Source of the DNA: Streptomyces sp. NBC_00490
Lineage (GTDB): Bacteria; Actinomycetota; Actinomycetes; Streptomycetales; Streptomycetaceae
Direction of reading: 5' to 3'
NCBI RefSeq assembly: GCF_036013645.1
Contig: NZ_CP107869.1
Span: 7,192,001-7,256,000 of the forward strand
Length of the DNA stretch: 64,000 bases
Shown here: positions 32,829 to 42,190 of the stretch, one piece after another
Numbering within the stretch: the first letter of the stretch is position 1
How the letters are laid out: each line of letters opens with the position of its first letter
The notes under the pieces: model-generated
The model's database searches: none
What the model saw: only the letters and a program-made list of their open reading frames with translations
Told to the model about the DNA's origin: nothing
Program-made: the position numbers and the translations under genes

Positions 32829-33863
32829 GTGTCCCACAGCACGGTGCCTCGGAGCAGCGCCGAGGCCGGCACACCGGTGAAGACCCCGGTGGCGTCCGAG
32901 GACGCCACCGTCGCCCGCAAGAAACAGGGCTCGGGCAAGCTGAGCCTCAAGCTCAGGTTCAGACGCGACCGCACCCTGATCCTCATGACGCTGCCTGCCG
33001 TCGTGTTGGTCCTGGTCTTCAACTACCTGCCGATCCTCGGCAATGTCGTCGCCTTCCAGGACTACGACCCCTACATCAGCGACAACGGCATCGTCTCCAT
33101 CCTGCACAGCCCCTTCGTGGGCCTGGAGAACTTCCAGCGGATGTTCGAGGACTCGGCCTTCTGGAACGCGGTCCAGAACACCCTGGTCCTGTTCTTCGTC
33201 CAGCTGGTGCTGTTCTTCCCGATCCCGGTCCTGCTTGCGCTGCTCATCAACAGCGTGGTCCGGCCCCGGGTCCGCGCCGTCGCGCAGGCGGTCCTCTACC
33301 TGCCGCACTTCTTCTCCTGGGTCCTGGTCATCGCCGTCTTCCAGCAGATGTTCGGCGGCGCGGGCATGCTCTCCCAACTGCTCAGGCAGAACGGGTACGA
33401 CGGCCTCAACATCATGACCAACCCGGACACCTTCGCCTTCCTGATCACCGCGCAGAGCGTGTGGAAGGACGCCGGGTGGGGGATCATCGTCTTCCTCGCC
33501 GCGCTGTCCTCGGTCTCCCCGGACCTGTACGAGGCCGCCGCGATGGACGGAGCCGGGCGCTGGCGCCGCATGTGGCACGTCACGCTGCCCGCCCTGCGCC
33601 CGGTGATCGCCCTCCTCCTCGTGCTGCGCGTCGGTGACGCTCTGACCGTCGGGTTCGAACAGATCCTGCTGCAACGTGACGGCGTCGGCACGGGCGCGGG
33701 GGAGGTCCTCGACACCTTCGTGTGGTGGAACGGCGTGCGCAACCAGGACTTCGGCTACGCGGCCGCCGCCGGTCTCGTCAAGGGCGTGGTCAGCATCGGT
33801 CTGGTCCTCGCCGCGAACAAAGTGGCCCATCTCATGGGCGAGCAGGGGGTGTACAAGAAGTGA
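32829..33863 (+). CDS. Sugar ABC transporter permease (LplB-like)
   Basis: 344 residues. After a cytoplasmic tail of about 50 residues there are six membrane helices, beginning at LILMTLPAVVLVLVFNYLPIL. The ATPase-contact loop is EAAAMDGAGRWRRMWHVTLPALRP. This is the CUT1 inner-membrane subunit that pairs with the next gene's product. No ATPase gene is present in the locus; in streptomycetes a shared ATPase (MsiK type) usually serves such importers. The start is GTG after GGAGAACAACC. Confidence 0.93.
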   Translation: MSHSTVPRSSAEAGTPVKTPVASEDATVARKKQGSGKLSLKLRFRRDRTLILMTLPAVVLVLVFNYLPILGNVVAFQDYDPYISDNGIVSILHSPFVGLENFQRMFEDSAFWNAVQNTLVLFFVQLVLFFPIPVLLALLINSVVRPRVRAVAQAVLYLPHFFSWVLVIAVFQQMFGGAGMLSQLLRQNGYDGLNIMTNPDTFAFLITAQSVWKDAGWGIIVFLAALSSVSPDLYEAAAMDGAGRWRRMWHVTLPALRPVIALLLVLRVGDALTVGFEQILLQRDGVGTGAGEVLDTFVWWNGVRNQDFGYAAAAGLVKGVVSIGLVLAANKVAHLMGEQGVYKK

Positions 33864-34795
33864 CCACCGTCATCGACAAGCCGGCGAGCAAGCCGCGCCC
33901 GTGGGCCGCACCTCCGCGTCCCGCATGGGAGGAAGAGCCCTCGAAGGCCGGCCTCGCGAGCAAGGGTCTCGTCCTGGCACTCGCTTGCCTGGCGGTCCTC
34001 TTCCCGCTGTGGATCGTGGTCGTCACCAGCCTGTCCTCACGGAAGACCATCGACGAGGCGGGCGGCCTCGTGATGGTGCCCAAGGACATCACCTTCATCG
34101 CCTACCAGGAACTGCTCAGCGGCGGCCAGGTCACCCGTGCCACGCTCGTCAGCATCTTCGTCACCCTGGTCGGCACGCTGTTCTCGATGTCGGTGTCCGT
34201 CCTGTGCGCCTACGGTCTGTCCCGCAGCGGATCCCTCGCCCACCGCGGGATCCTGATGACGCTGCTGGCCACCATGTTCTTCAGCGCCGGCCTCATCCCC
34301 ACCTACCTGCTGGTGCAGTCCCTCGGCCTGACGGACAGCTATCTCGCGCTGATCCTGCCGAGCGCGCTGAGCGTCTTCAACATCCTGGTGCTGCGCGGCT
34401 TCTTCATGGGGATCTCGCAGGAACTCATCGACAGCGCGCGCATCGACGGCGCCGGGGACTTCCGGGTCCTGTGGCAGATCGTCATGCCGCTGTCGCGGGC
34501 GGTCCTCGCCGTGATCACCCTGTTCTACGCCGTCGGGTACTGGAGCGCCTGGTTCAACGCGTCGCTCTACCTGAACGACCAGGACAAGATGCCGTTGCAG
34601 AACGTCATGATCCAGCTGGTGCAGAAGCAGGAGGCACCGGTGGGGCTCAGCCAGGCCATCAGGACCGGGCAGCTTTCGGGGCTGGCGATCCAGATGGCGG
34701 TCATGGTGATGGCGCTGCTGCCGGTGGCCGTGCTGTCGCCCTTCGTCCAGAAGCACTTCAAGAAGGGCATGCTCACGGGTGCGGTGAAGGGTTGA
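33860..34795 (+). CDS. Carbohydrate ABC transporter permease (YtcP/LplC-like)
   Basis: 311 residues. A proline-rich N-tail is followed by six membrane helices from LVLALACLAVLFPLWIVVV. The EAA-type loop is IDSARIDGAGDFRVLWQIVMPLSRA. It completes the importer channel. Its GTG overlaps the preceding stop by 4 bases, so the two permeases are translationally coupled. A dispersed GC-rich repeat follows the gene, separating it from the xyloglucanase gene 124 bases on. Confidence 0.93.
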   Translation: MTTVIDKPASKPRPWAAPPRPAWEEEPSKAGLASKGLVLALACLAVLFPLWIVVVTSLSSRKTIDEAGGLVMVPKDITFIAYQELLSGGQVTRATLVSIFVTLVGTLFSMSVSVLCAYGLSRSGSLAHRGILMTLLATMFFSAGLIPTYLLVQSLGLTDSYLALILPSALSVFNILVLRGFFMGISQELIDSARIDGAGDFRVLWQIVMPLSRAVLAVITLFYAVGYWSAWFNASLYLNDQDKMPLQNVMIQLVQKQEAPVGLSQAIRTGQLSGLAIQMAVMVMALLPVAVLSPFVQKHFKKGMLTGAVKG

Positions 34796-34847
34796 GCCGC
34801 GCCTCTTGAGCAGGGGGCTTCGGATCGTCGGCGGCTGCTGGTTCGTT

Positions 34848-34877
34848 GTGGCTGGTCGCGCAGTTCCCCGCGCCCCT
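34848..34877. repeat. Dispersed intergenic repeat, family 2, copy A
   Basis: Its reverse complement begins AGGGGCGCGGGGAACTG and continues GCGACCAGCC, matching 52870-52896 with one difference over about 27 bases. I recall the same sequence as common between genes in many Streptomyces genomes. It lies between the importer and the GH74 gene. Confidence 0.75.
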
Positions 34878-34919
34878 AGGTAGGTCTAACTCCCCTCATC
34901 CCTCAGAGCGAGGCTTGTC

Positions 34920-37130
34920 ATGCGTACGTTCAACCTGAGCCGTCGTGCCGTTCTTGCGGGGTCCGCTGCCGCGGCCGCGCTCACCGCTCTTCCCGTCGGG
35001 CAGGCGCAAGCACACGCTGCTGAGGCCGTCGGCTCCTCCTACCGATGGCGCAACGTCTTCATCGGTGGCACCGGGTTCGTCACCGGGGTGCTCTTCCATC
35101 CCTCCGTCCGTGGGCTCGCCTACGCCCGTACCGACATCGGCGGCGCATACCGATGGGACGACAGGGCCGCCGCCTGGATCCCGCTCACCGATCACCTCGG
35201 GTGGGACGACTGGAACCTCCTCGGGGTGGAGGCCATGGCCGTCGACCCCGCCCACTCGAACCGGGTCTATCTGGCCCTCGGGACCTATGCGCAGTCCTGG
35301 GCGTCCAACGGAGCCGTGCTGCGGTCCGACGACCGCGGTGCCACCTGGGCCCGAACCGACCTCACCGTGAAGCTCGGGGGCAACGAGGACGGGCGGGGGA
35401 CCGGCGAGCGACTCCTCGTCGACCCGCGTGACAGCGACACCCTCTGGCTCGGGACCCGGCACGACGGGCTGCTCAAGTCCACCGACCGGGGCGCCACGTG
35501 GGCCGCCGCCACCGGCTTCCCCGGCACCCCGAGCGCCTCCGGGCAGGGGGTCACCCTGCTCGTCGCCGCCGGGCGCACCCTCTACGCCGGCTGGGGGGAC
35601 TCCGACGGGAGCGCCGCCAACCTGTTCCGCACCGCCGACGGGACGACGTGGCAGGCCGTGCCCGGACAGCCTTCCGGTGCGGCAGCCAAGGTGCCGATCC
35701 GGGCCGCGTACGACCGCTTCACCCGGGAGCTGTACGTGACGTACGCCAACGCTCCCGGCCCCAACGGGCAGTCCGACGGCAGTGTGCACAAGCTGTGCAC
35801 GGCCAACGGGAAGTGGGCCGACGTGAGTCCGGTGAAGCCCGGCGGCACCACGAGTGACGGATCCGCCGACACCTTCGGGTACGGAGGGGTCGCCGTGGAC
35901 GCGCGACGGCCCGGCACCCTCGTCGTCTCCACCAACAACCGGTGGGCCGCCGTCGACACCGTGTTCCGGTCCACCGACGGCGGCCGTCACTGGACGTCCC
36001 TCAAGGACTCCGCCGTCCTCGACGTGTCGCAGACCCCCTATCTCAAGTGGGGAGCGGACGCCCCCAAGTTCGGCTGGTGGATCCAGGCGCTCGCCCTCGA
36101 CCCGTACGACTCCCGGCACATCGTCTACGGCACCGGCGCCACCCTCTACGGCACCCGGGACCTGAAGCACTGGGCGCCGCAGATCCGGGGCATGGAGGAG
36201 ACGTCCGTGCGGCAGCTGATCTCGCCCCCGGCCGGGGAGGCGCATCTGATCAGCGGGTCCGGGGACATCGGCGTGATGTACCACGAGCGGCTCACCGCCT
36301 CGCCCTCACGCGGCATGGCCACGAACCCCGTGTTCGGATCGGCGACGGGACTCGCACAGGCCGCGCGGAAGCCGGCGTACGTCGTCCGCAGCGGGTGGGG
36401 CGACCACGGCAACGGTGCCTACTCGAACGACGGCGGACAGACCTGGGCGCCCTTCGCGGCCCAGCCCTCCCTCGCCAAGGACGCACCGGGGCCGATCGCC
36501 GTCAACGCCGACGGCAGCGTGCTGCTGTGGGTCTTCGTGCACTGGGACGGCACGAAGTACCCGGCCCACCGCTCCACGGACAACGGGGCCACCTGGACCG
36601 AGATCTCCTCCTTCCCGAAGGGCGCCACGCCGGTCGCCGACCCGGCCGACCCGACGCGCTTCCACGCGTACGACACCGACACGGGAACGCTGCACGTCAG
36701 CACCGACAGCGGCCTCACGTTCACTCAAGGTGCGACCGGGCTCCCCTCCGGGGACAGCCAGTTCGAGCTGGTCGCCGCGCCCGGGCGGTCCGGGGACCTC
36801 TGGCTGAGCGGGAAGGGGAACGGGCTCCACCGGTCCACCGACGGGGGCCTGAGCTTCGACAAGGTCGCCAGCTGCCGGGCCTCGCACACCCTCGGCTTCG
36901 GCAAGGCCGCCGCCGGGGCCGACTACCCGGCGATCTACATGGTGGGCTCCACCGAGAGCATCACCGCCGTCTACCGGTCCGACGACGAGGCGAAGACCTG
37001 GGTGCGGATCAACGACGACCAGCACCAGTGGGGGTGGACCGGCGAGGTCATCACCGGGGACCCGCGGGTGTACGGGCGCGTCTACCTCGCCACCAACGGG
37101 CGCGGCATCCAGTACGGGGAGCCGGTCTGA
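34920..37130 (+). CDS. Secreted GH74 xyloglucanase
   Basis: 736 residues. A Tat signal (LSRRAVLAGSAAAAALTALP, ending AQAHA) leads into seven-bladed propeller repeats, visible as recurrent SxDxGxTW units (RSDDRGATW, KSTDRGATW, RSTDGGRHW, YSNDGGQTW). The GH74 catalytic acids are at YARTDIGGAYRWD (first Asp, about residue 74) and in VRSGWGDHG (second Asp, about residue 495). By family it cuts the beta-1,4-glucan backbone of xyloglucan, endo or exo depending on loops, outside the cell. Its products would feed the importer upstream. The next gene begins at the last base of its stop (ATGA). Confidence 0.9.
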   Translation: MRTFNLSRRAVLAGSAAAAALTALPVGQAQAHAAEAVGSSYRWRNVFIGGTGFVTGVLFHPSVRGLAYARTDIGGAYRWDDRAAAWIPLTDHLGWDDWNLLGVEAMAVDPAHSNRVYLALGTYAQSWASNGAVLRSDDRGATWARTDLTVKLGGNEDGRGTGERLLVDPRDSDTLWLGTRHDGLLKSTDRGATWAAATGFPGTPSASGQGVTLLVAAGRTLYAGWGDSDGSAANLFRTADGTTWQAVPGQPSGAAAKVPIRAAYDRFTRELYVTYANAPGPNGQSDGSVHKLCTANGKWADVSPVKPGGTTSDGSADTFGYGGVAVDARRPGTLVVSTNNRWAAVDTVFRSTDGGRHWTSLKDSAVLDVSQTPYLKWGADAPKFGWWIQALALDPYDSRHIVYGTGATLYGTRDLKHWAPQIRGMEETSVRQLISPPAGEAHLISGSGDIGVMYHERLTASPSRGMATNPVFGSATGLAQAARKPAYVVRSGWGDHGNGAYSNDGGQTWAPFAAQPSLAKDAPGPIAVNADGSVLLWVFVHWDGTKYPAHRSTDNGATWTEISSFPKGATPVADPADPTRFHAYDTDTGTLHVSTDSGLTFTQGATGLPSGDSQFELVAAPGRSGDLWLSGKGNGLHRSTDGGLSFDKVASCRASHTLGFGKAAAGADYPAIYMVGSTESITAVYRSDDEAKTWVRINDDQHQWGWTGEVITGDPRVYGRVYLATNGRGIQYGEPV

Positions 37131-39097
37131 TGCCCGGCCTCGGCGATGTGACGCGCGGCCGCATCCTCTTCGGCGGCGACTACAACCCCGAGCAGTGGCC
37201 CGAGGAGACCTGGCACGAGGACGTCCGGCTCATGAAGGACGCCGGCGTCAACTCCGTCACCCTCGGCGTCTTCTCCTGGGCCATGCTCGAACCCCGGCCG
37301 GGGGAGCGGGACTTCGGCCGGCTCGACCGGCTGATGGACCTGATGCACGAACACGGCATCGGCGTCGTCCTCGCCACCCCGACCTCCTCACCCCCGCCCT
37401 GGCTGGGACATCTGCACCCCGACACCCTGCCCGTCGACCAGGACGGCCGCACCGAGTGGTGGGGCGGCCGACAGCACTTCTCGCACTCCAGCGCGGTCTA
37501 CCGCCGCTACGCCGCCGCCATCACCGAGGACCTCGCCGCCCGCTACGGCAACCACCCGGCCCTCACCATGTGGCACATCAACAACGAGTACTGCACCTAC
37601 GACTGGGGCCCCGAGGCCGCCGCCCGCTTCCGCCGCTGGCTCCAGGACCGGTACGGCACGCTCGCGGAACTCAACGACGCCTGGGGCACCGCCTTCTGGA
37701 GCCAGGGCTACGGCGACTGGGCCGTGGTGCACACGCCCCGGCACGCCCACTACCTCAAGAACCCCGCGCAGGTGCTTGACTTCAAGCGGTTCACCTCCGA
37801 CATGCTCCTGGAGTGCTACATCGCCGAGCGGGACATCGTGCGCCGGCACACCCCGCACCTGCCGGTCACCTCCAACTTCATGCCGCTCTGGTCCGGGCAG
37901 GACGCCTGGCGGTGGGCCGAGGAGGAGGACGTCGTCTCCGTCGACCTCTACCCCGATCCGCGCGACCCCTACGGCCCCCAGGCCGGCGCCCTCGTACAGG
38001 ACATGACCCGCTCGCAGGCCCGCGGGCCGTGGATGCTCATGGAGCAGGCCGCCGGACCGGTCAACTGGCGGGGCGTCAACCACCCCAAGCCGCGGGGCCT
38101 CAACCGCCTCTGGTCCCTCCAGGCCGTCGCCCGTGGCGCGGACGCCGTCTGCTACTTCCAGTGGCGGCAGTCCCGGCAGGGCGCGGAGAAGTTCCACTCC
38201 GGGATGGTCAGTCACGCGGGGGAGCGGGGCCGGACGTATCAGGAGGTCAAGCGGCTCGGCGCGGAACTCGCCCGGATCTCCGGCGAGGTGACGGGCAGTC
38301 ACACCGCGGGCGACATCGCCGTCCTGCACGACTGGCACTCCTGGTGGGCCGGCGCCCACGAGGGCCGTCTCTCCACCCAGGTCGACTACGCCCAGGTCCT
38401 CACCGCCTGGCACCGAGCCCTGTGGGAGGCCCACCTCGCCACCGACTTCGCCCACCCCGAGCACGACCTGAGCGCGTACAAGCTCGTCGTCGTCCCTCAG
38501 CTGTACTCCCTGAGCGACGCGGCGATCGACAACCTCCTCGCGTACACCCGGCAGGGCGGCACCCTCGTCGCCGGCTTCCTCACCGGCATCGCCGACGAGG
38601 ACGACCGGGTGCGGCCCGGCGGTATGGACGGACGGCTGCGGGAGCTGTTCGGCATCCGCACCCTGCACGAGTGGTGGCCGCTGGACGCGGGGGAGGAGGT
38701 CGAGTGCGACGGGTTCCGCGGAACGCTGTGGTCGGAGGAGATCGAGAAGGACGCGGACGCGACCGCCGAGGCCGTGTTCAAGGGCGGCGAACTCGACGGG
38801 CTGCCGGCGGTGCTCCGCAAGGGGCGGGCGCGGTATCTCGCGACGCTTCCCGAAGCGGAGCGACTGCGCGCGCTCCTCGCACAGTTCGCGTCCGAGGCGG
38901 GCGTCCGCCCGGTGCTCGACCGGCTCCCCGCGGGCGTCGAGGCCGTACGCCGCGGTGACCTGCTCTTCGTCCTCAACCACTCCCGCGAATCCGTGACCGT
39001 CGAGGTCCCCGGCACCCACCACGACCTGCTCACGGGGACGACCGTCACGGACGAGTTGACCTTGGACCGGTACGGCGTGGTGGTGTTGCGCCCATGA
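37130..39097 (+). CDS. GH42 beta-galactosidase
   Basis: 655 residues, full GH42 length. The N-terminal opening FGGDYNPEQWPEETWHEDV is characteristic. The acid/base Glu lies in MWHINNEYCTYD (about residue 150) and the nucleophile in WMLMEQAAGPVNW (about residue 306). A trimerisation domain and a beta domain follow. With no signal peptide it works inside the cell, where removal of beta-galactose from xyloglucan side chains is the role the neighbours suggest. Beta-galactan or arabinopyranoside are alternative substrates for this family. It overlaps both neighbours by a few bases. Confidence 0.92.
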   Translation: MPGLGDVTRGRILFGGDYNPEQWPEETWHEDVRLMKDAGVNSVTLGVFSWAMLEPRPGERDFGRLDRLMDLMHEHGIGVVLATPTSSPPPWLGHLHPDTLPVDQDGRTEWWGGRQHFSHSSAVYRRYAAAITEDLAARYGNHPALTMWHINNEYCTYDWGPEAAARFRRWLQDRYGTLAELNDAWGTAFWSQGYGDWAVVHTPRHAHYLKNPAQVLDFKRFTSDMLLECYIAERDIVRRHTPHLPVTSNFMPLWSGQDAWRWAEEEDVVSVDLYPDPRDPYGPQAGALVQDMTRSQARGPWMLMEQAAGPVNWRGVNHPKPRGLNRLWSLQAVARGADAVCYFQWRQSRQGAEKFHSGMVSHAGERGRTYQEVKRLGAELARISGEVTGSHTAGDIAVLHDWHSWWAGAHEGRLSTQVDYAQVLTAWHRALWEAHLATDFAHPEHDLSAYKLVVVPQLYSLSDAAIDNLLAYTRQGGTLVAGFLTGIADEDDRVRPGGMDGRLRELFGIRTLHEWWPLDAGEEVECDGFRGTLWSEEIEKDADATAEAVFKGGELDGLPAVLRKGRARYLATLPEAERLRALLAQFASEAGVRPVLDRLPAGVEAVRRGDLLFVLNHSRESVTVEVPGTHHDLLTGTTVTDELTLDRYGVVVLRP

Positions 39098-41307
39098 ACG
39101 TGTACGTGAACCCGGACACCGACGTGGTGCACCGCACCTGGGAACCCCGCCCCGCCGCCCGCTGGGAGGACGGCTTCCTGAGTGGCAACGGCCATCACGG
39201 CGCCCTGGTGTTCGGCGAGCCGGGCGATGAGCGGGTCGTCGTCACCCATCACACCCTCGTCCGCCCCAACGGCGCCGAACAGGCCCGCCCACCCGAGCTC
39301 GCCGCCGGACTGCCCGCACTCCAGGACCGGTTGCTGGCCGGAGAGACGGCCGCCGCGGAGAGCTTCACGGACGGGCGGGACCTCCAGTGGGTGCAGCCCT
39401 TCCATCCGGCCTTCCAGGTGCGGCTACGCAGCGTGCCCGGCAGCACCACCCGGAGATACAGACGTTCCGTCACCTTCACCACGGGCGTCGTCCACCATCG
39501 GTACGAGTGCTGGGGCAGCCGCGTCTTCGTCTCCCGCGCCGACGACGTCATCGTTCAGCAAGTCGTCGCCGCCGACCTCGACATCTCCCTGGACCACCAC
39601 CTCCCGGGCGCCCCGAAGGACCTCGGCGTCGGCCACGGCGCCGTCCTCACCCCCGAGGGCGCCCTGCTCACCCTGCGCGCCCGCTACCCCGGCAGCGACC
39701 GCGCCTACACCGGCGTCACCCTCGTCCTCGTCACCGGCGGAACCACCACGCTCACCCCGCCCGGACTGCGGATCACCGGCGCCGAGTCGGTGCTGCTGCT
39801 GACGCGTGTACTGCGGCACACCGGCGAGCTCGACGTGCTGGAGCACGCCCGTGCCCTGCGCGAACTCGCACCCGAGCACGAAGACCCGTTCACCTTCCTT
39901 CTCGACCGCCACACCGCCCTGCACCGCACCGCCTACGAGCGGGTCACCCTCGACCTCCACGCCGGCCCCGCCGAACGTGCCCTCCCCGGCTCGGAGTTGC
40001 TCGACCGCACCGAGAGCCCCGCCCTCCTGGAACGCCTCTTCGCCGCCGGCCGCTACCACCTGCTCTCCGCCAGCGGCCTCTTCCCGCCCCGCCTGACCGG
40101 CCTGTGGACCGGCGACTGGGACACCGCCTGGTCGGGAGCGTTCACCAACGACGCCAACGTCAACCTCCAGACCGCGTCCGCGGCGGCCGCCGCCCTGCCC
40201 GAAGTCACCGAGGCCCTCGCCTCCCTGATCCACGGCCAGCTCGACGACTGGCGGGACAACGCCCGCGCCGTCTTCGGCGCCCGCGGGGTGGTCGCCCCGC
40301 CGCACAGCGACGGCGAGTCGGGGCTGACGTACCACTTCAGCCGCGAATACCCGCTGCACCTGTGGACGGCCGGCGCCGACTGGCTGCTCAAGCCGCTCGT
40401 CGACCACGACGAGACCCGCGGCGAGCGCGACCCGCGCACCGCCGCCGTGCTCGCCGAAGTCGCCCTGTTCTACGAGGACTTCCTCACCCGCACCGACACT
40501 GGCGGGAACCTCGTCGTCGTCCCCTCCTACTCACCCGAGAACCGGCCCGCCAACGGCAGTTGGGGTGCGATCAACGCGGCCATGGACCTCTCGGCCGCCC
40601 GGCACGCCCTGCACACGGCGGCCGACTACCACCCCGAGTCGGCGGAGCGCCGGCGAGCCCTCGCCGACCGGCTCCCGCCCCACCGGATCAACGACGACGG
40701 CGCCCTCGCCGAATGGGCCTGGCCCGGCCTCGACGACACCTACGACCACCGCCACCTCAGCCACCTCTACGGCGTCTGGCCGCTCGACGAGATCACCCCG
40801 TACGACACCCCCGACCTCGCCGCGGCCGCGCACCGCGCGCTCGAACTCCGGGGCGCCGAGAACGACTCGGCCCACGGCCACCTCCACCACGCCCTCGTCG
40901 CCGCCCGGCTGCGCGACGGCGAACGGGTCGCGCACGCCCTCGGCCAGGTCCTCAAGGGCGACTTCTTCCACGCCTCCCTGATGAGCGCGCACTACCCGAA
41001 CCGCGACGTCTACAACGCGGACGCCGCACACACCCTCCCGGCCGTGCTCATCGAGATGCTCGTGCAGTCCACGCCGGACCGGCTGGTCCTGCTGCCGGCC
41101 CTCCCGGCGGCGTACCCGTCAGGCGAACTCAAGGGCGTCCGCACCCGGTTCGGGGCGGAGCTCGACCTCAGCTGGACCCCGCAGGAAGCGACCGCGGTGC
41201 TACGCCCCACCCGTACGCACCGCATCGAGATCCGGACTTCCACCGGCGCGCGGCCGCTCGACCTCGTCGCCGGAGAAGACCACGTCCTCCCGCTTGGGGC
41301 GTGGTAA
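39094..41307 (+). CDS. GH95 alpha-1,2-L-fucosidase
   Basis: 737 residues. The family opening is clear (WEDGFLSGNGHHGALVFG), with GLWTGDWDTAWSGAFTNDANVNLQ, YSPENRP, WGAINAAMDLSAARHAL and HRHLSHLYGVWP through the (alpha/alpha)6 barrel, and QSTPDRLVLLPALP at the end. GH95 enzymes release alpha-1,2-linked fucose, the terminal sugar on galactose in dicot xyloglucan, so this enzyme would act before the GH42 galactosidase. No signal peptide is present. The ATG overlaps the GH42 stop by 4 bases. Some GH95 members act on galactose instead. Confidence 0.91.
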   Translation: MNVYVNPDTDVVHRTWEPRPAARWEDGFLSGNGHHGALVFGEPGDERVVVTHHTLVRPNGAEQARPPELAAGLPALQDRLLAGETAAAESFTDGRDLQWVQPFHPAFQVRLRSVPGSTTRRYRRSVTFTTGVVHHRYECWGSRVFVSRADDVIVQQVVAADLDISLDHHLPGAPKDLGVGHGAVLTPEGALLTLRARYPGSDRAYTGVTLVLVTGGTTTLTPPGLRITGAESVLLLTRVLRHTGELDVLEHARALRELAPEHEDPFTFLLDRHTALHRTAYERVTLDLHAGPAERALPGSELLDRTESPALLERLFAAGRYHLLSASGLFPPRLTGLWTGDWDTAWSGAFTNDANVNLQTASAAAAALPEVTEALASLIHGQLDDWRDNARAVFGARGVVAPPHSDGESGLTYHFSREYPLHLWTAGADWLLKPLVDHDETRGERDPRTAAVLAEVALFYEDFLTRTDTGGNLVVVPSYSPENRPANGSWGAINAAMDLSAARHALHTAADYHPESAERRRALADRLPPHRINDDGALAEWAWPGLDDTYDHRHLSHLYGVWPLDEITPYDTPDLAAAAHRALELRGAENDSAHGHLHHALVAARLRDGERVAHALGQVLKGDFFHASLMSAHYPNRDVYNADAAHTLPAVLIEMLVQSTPDRLVLLPALPAAYPSGELKGVRTRFGAELDLSWTPQEATAVLRPTRTHRIEIRTSTGARPLDLVAGEDHVLPLGAW

Positions 41308-41346
41308 CCACCCCCGCATTTCCCCCCACCCATGGAAAGGGACACC

Positions 41347-42060
41347 ATGGCAAAGAGCACACTGCGCAAGATCACCATGGCGATTCTGGCCCCGGCGATG
41401 GCCCTCGGCGCCACCGTCGGCCTCGCCTCCGCCCCCGCCTCGGCCGCCGTCTGGAACTCCTGCGACCAGTGGGGCAGCACCAGCCTGAACGGCTACACGC
41501 TCTACAACAACATCTGGGGTTCCGGCGCCGGCAGCCAGTGCATCTGGGCCAACTCCGGCACCAACTGGGGTGTCTGGGCCGACCACCCCAACACCGGCGG
41601 CATCAAGTCCTACCCCGACTCCAAGAAGGTGATCAACAAGACGATCACCTCCCTCGGCTCGCTCTCCAGCAGCTACAACGTCACGGTCCCGTCGTCCGGC
41701 GCGTACAACACGTCGTACGACATCTGGGACACGGACTACGACTACGAGATCATGCTCTGGGTCAACTACAACGGAGCCGTCGGTCCGCTGGGCACCTCGC
41801 AGGGCAACGTCACCCTCGGCGGCCACACCTGGACCGTCTACAAGGGCAGCAACGGCGCCAACGAGGTCTTCTCGTTCCTGCGCACCTCCGACTCCACCTC
41901 CGGCACGGTCAACGTCCTGCCGATCCTGAAGTGGATCAAGGACACCAAGGGCTGGTTCGGCAACGAGACCATCGGTGACGTGCAGTTCGGCTACGAGATC
42001 ACGTCCTCGTCCGGCGGGCTGAACTTCACGACCAACAACCTGACGGTCAGCAGCAGTTGA
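41347..42060 (+). CDS. Secreted GH12 endoglucanase / xyloglucanase
   Basis: 237 residues. Sec signal peptide (ITMAILAPAMALGATVGLASAPASA, cleaved near residue 34). The GH12 jelly-roll is complete: CDQWGSTSLNGYTLYNNIWG, nucleophile Glu in DYEIMLWVNY, GPLG, and acid/base Glu in VQFGYEITSS. It would cut internal beta-1,4 bonds of xyloglucan or cellulose; the gene setting favours xyloglucan. The ATG at 41347 follows GAAAGGGAC. It ends the plus-strand run of this locus and is followed by a 16-bp terminator stem. Confidence 0.93.
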   Translation: MAKSTLRKITMAILAPAMALGATVGLASAPASAAVWNSCDQWGSTSLNGYTLYNNIWGSGAGSQCIWANSGTNWGVWADHPNTGGIKSYPDSKKVINKTITSLGSLSSSYNVTVPSSGAYNTSYDIWDTDYDYEIMLWVNYNGAVGPLGTSQGNVTLGGHTWTVYKGSNGANEVFSFLRTSDSTSGTVNVLPILKWIKDTKGWFGNETIGDVQFGYEITSSSGGLNFTTNNLTVSSS

Positions 42061-42069
42061 GCGGGCGGG

Positions 42070-42104
42070 GTGGGGTGTCGCACGGGATCCGTGCGACACC
42101 CCAC
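42070..42104. terminator. Terminator hairpin between the convergent GH12 and GH31 genes
   Basis: A perfect 16-bp stem (GTGGGGTGTCGCACGG and complement) with a 3-base loop. No T-run follows, as is common in high-GC species; it can work in both directions. Confidence 0.8.
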
Positions 42105-42145
42105 CCCTGATCGGCACCCACCCCCCACCGATCTCGGACACGCGT

Positions 42146-42182
42146 GTGCGGCCGGTCCCTCCCCTATGGGGACCGGCCGCAC
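42146..42182. terminator. Second hairpin, at the GH31 3' end
   Basis: GTGCGGCCGGTCCC (42146-42159) pairs with its exact complement at 42169-42182 around a loop of 9 bases. It lies 9 bases after the GH31 stop on the minus strand. Confidence 0.8.
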
Positions 42183-42190
42183 CGGCGCGT

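Noticed and set aside
31020..33830. 936-codon minus-strand open frame across the sugar importer
   Set aside because: Antisense to the binding protein and permease; repetitive Val/Asp/Gly/His composition and no domain.
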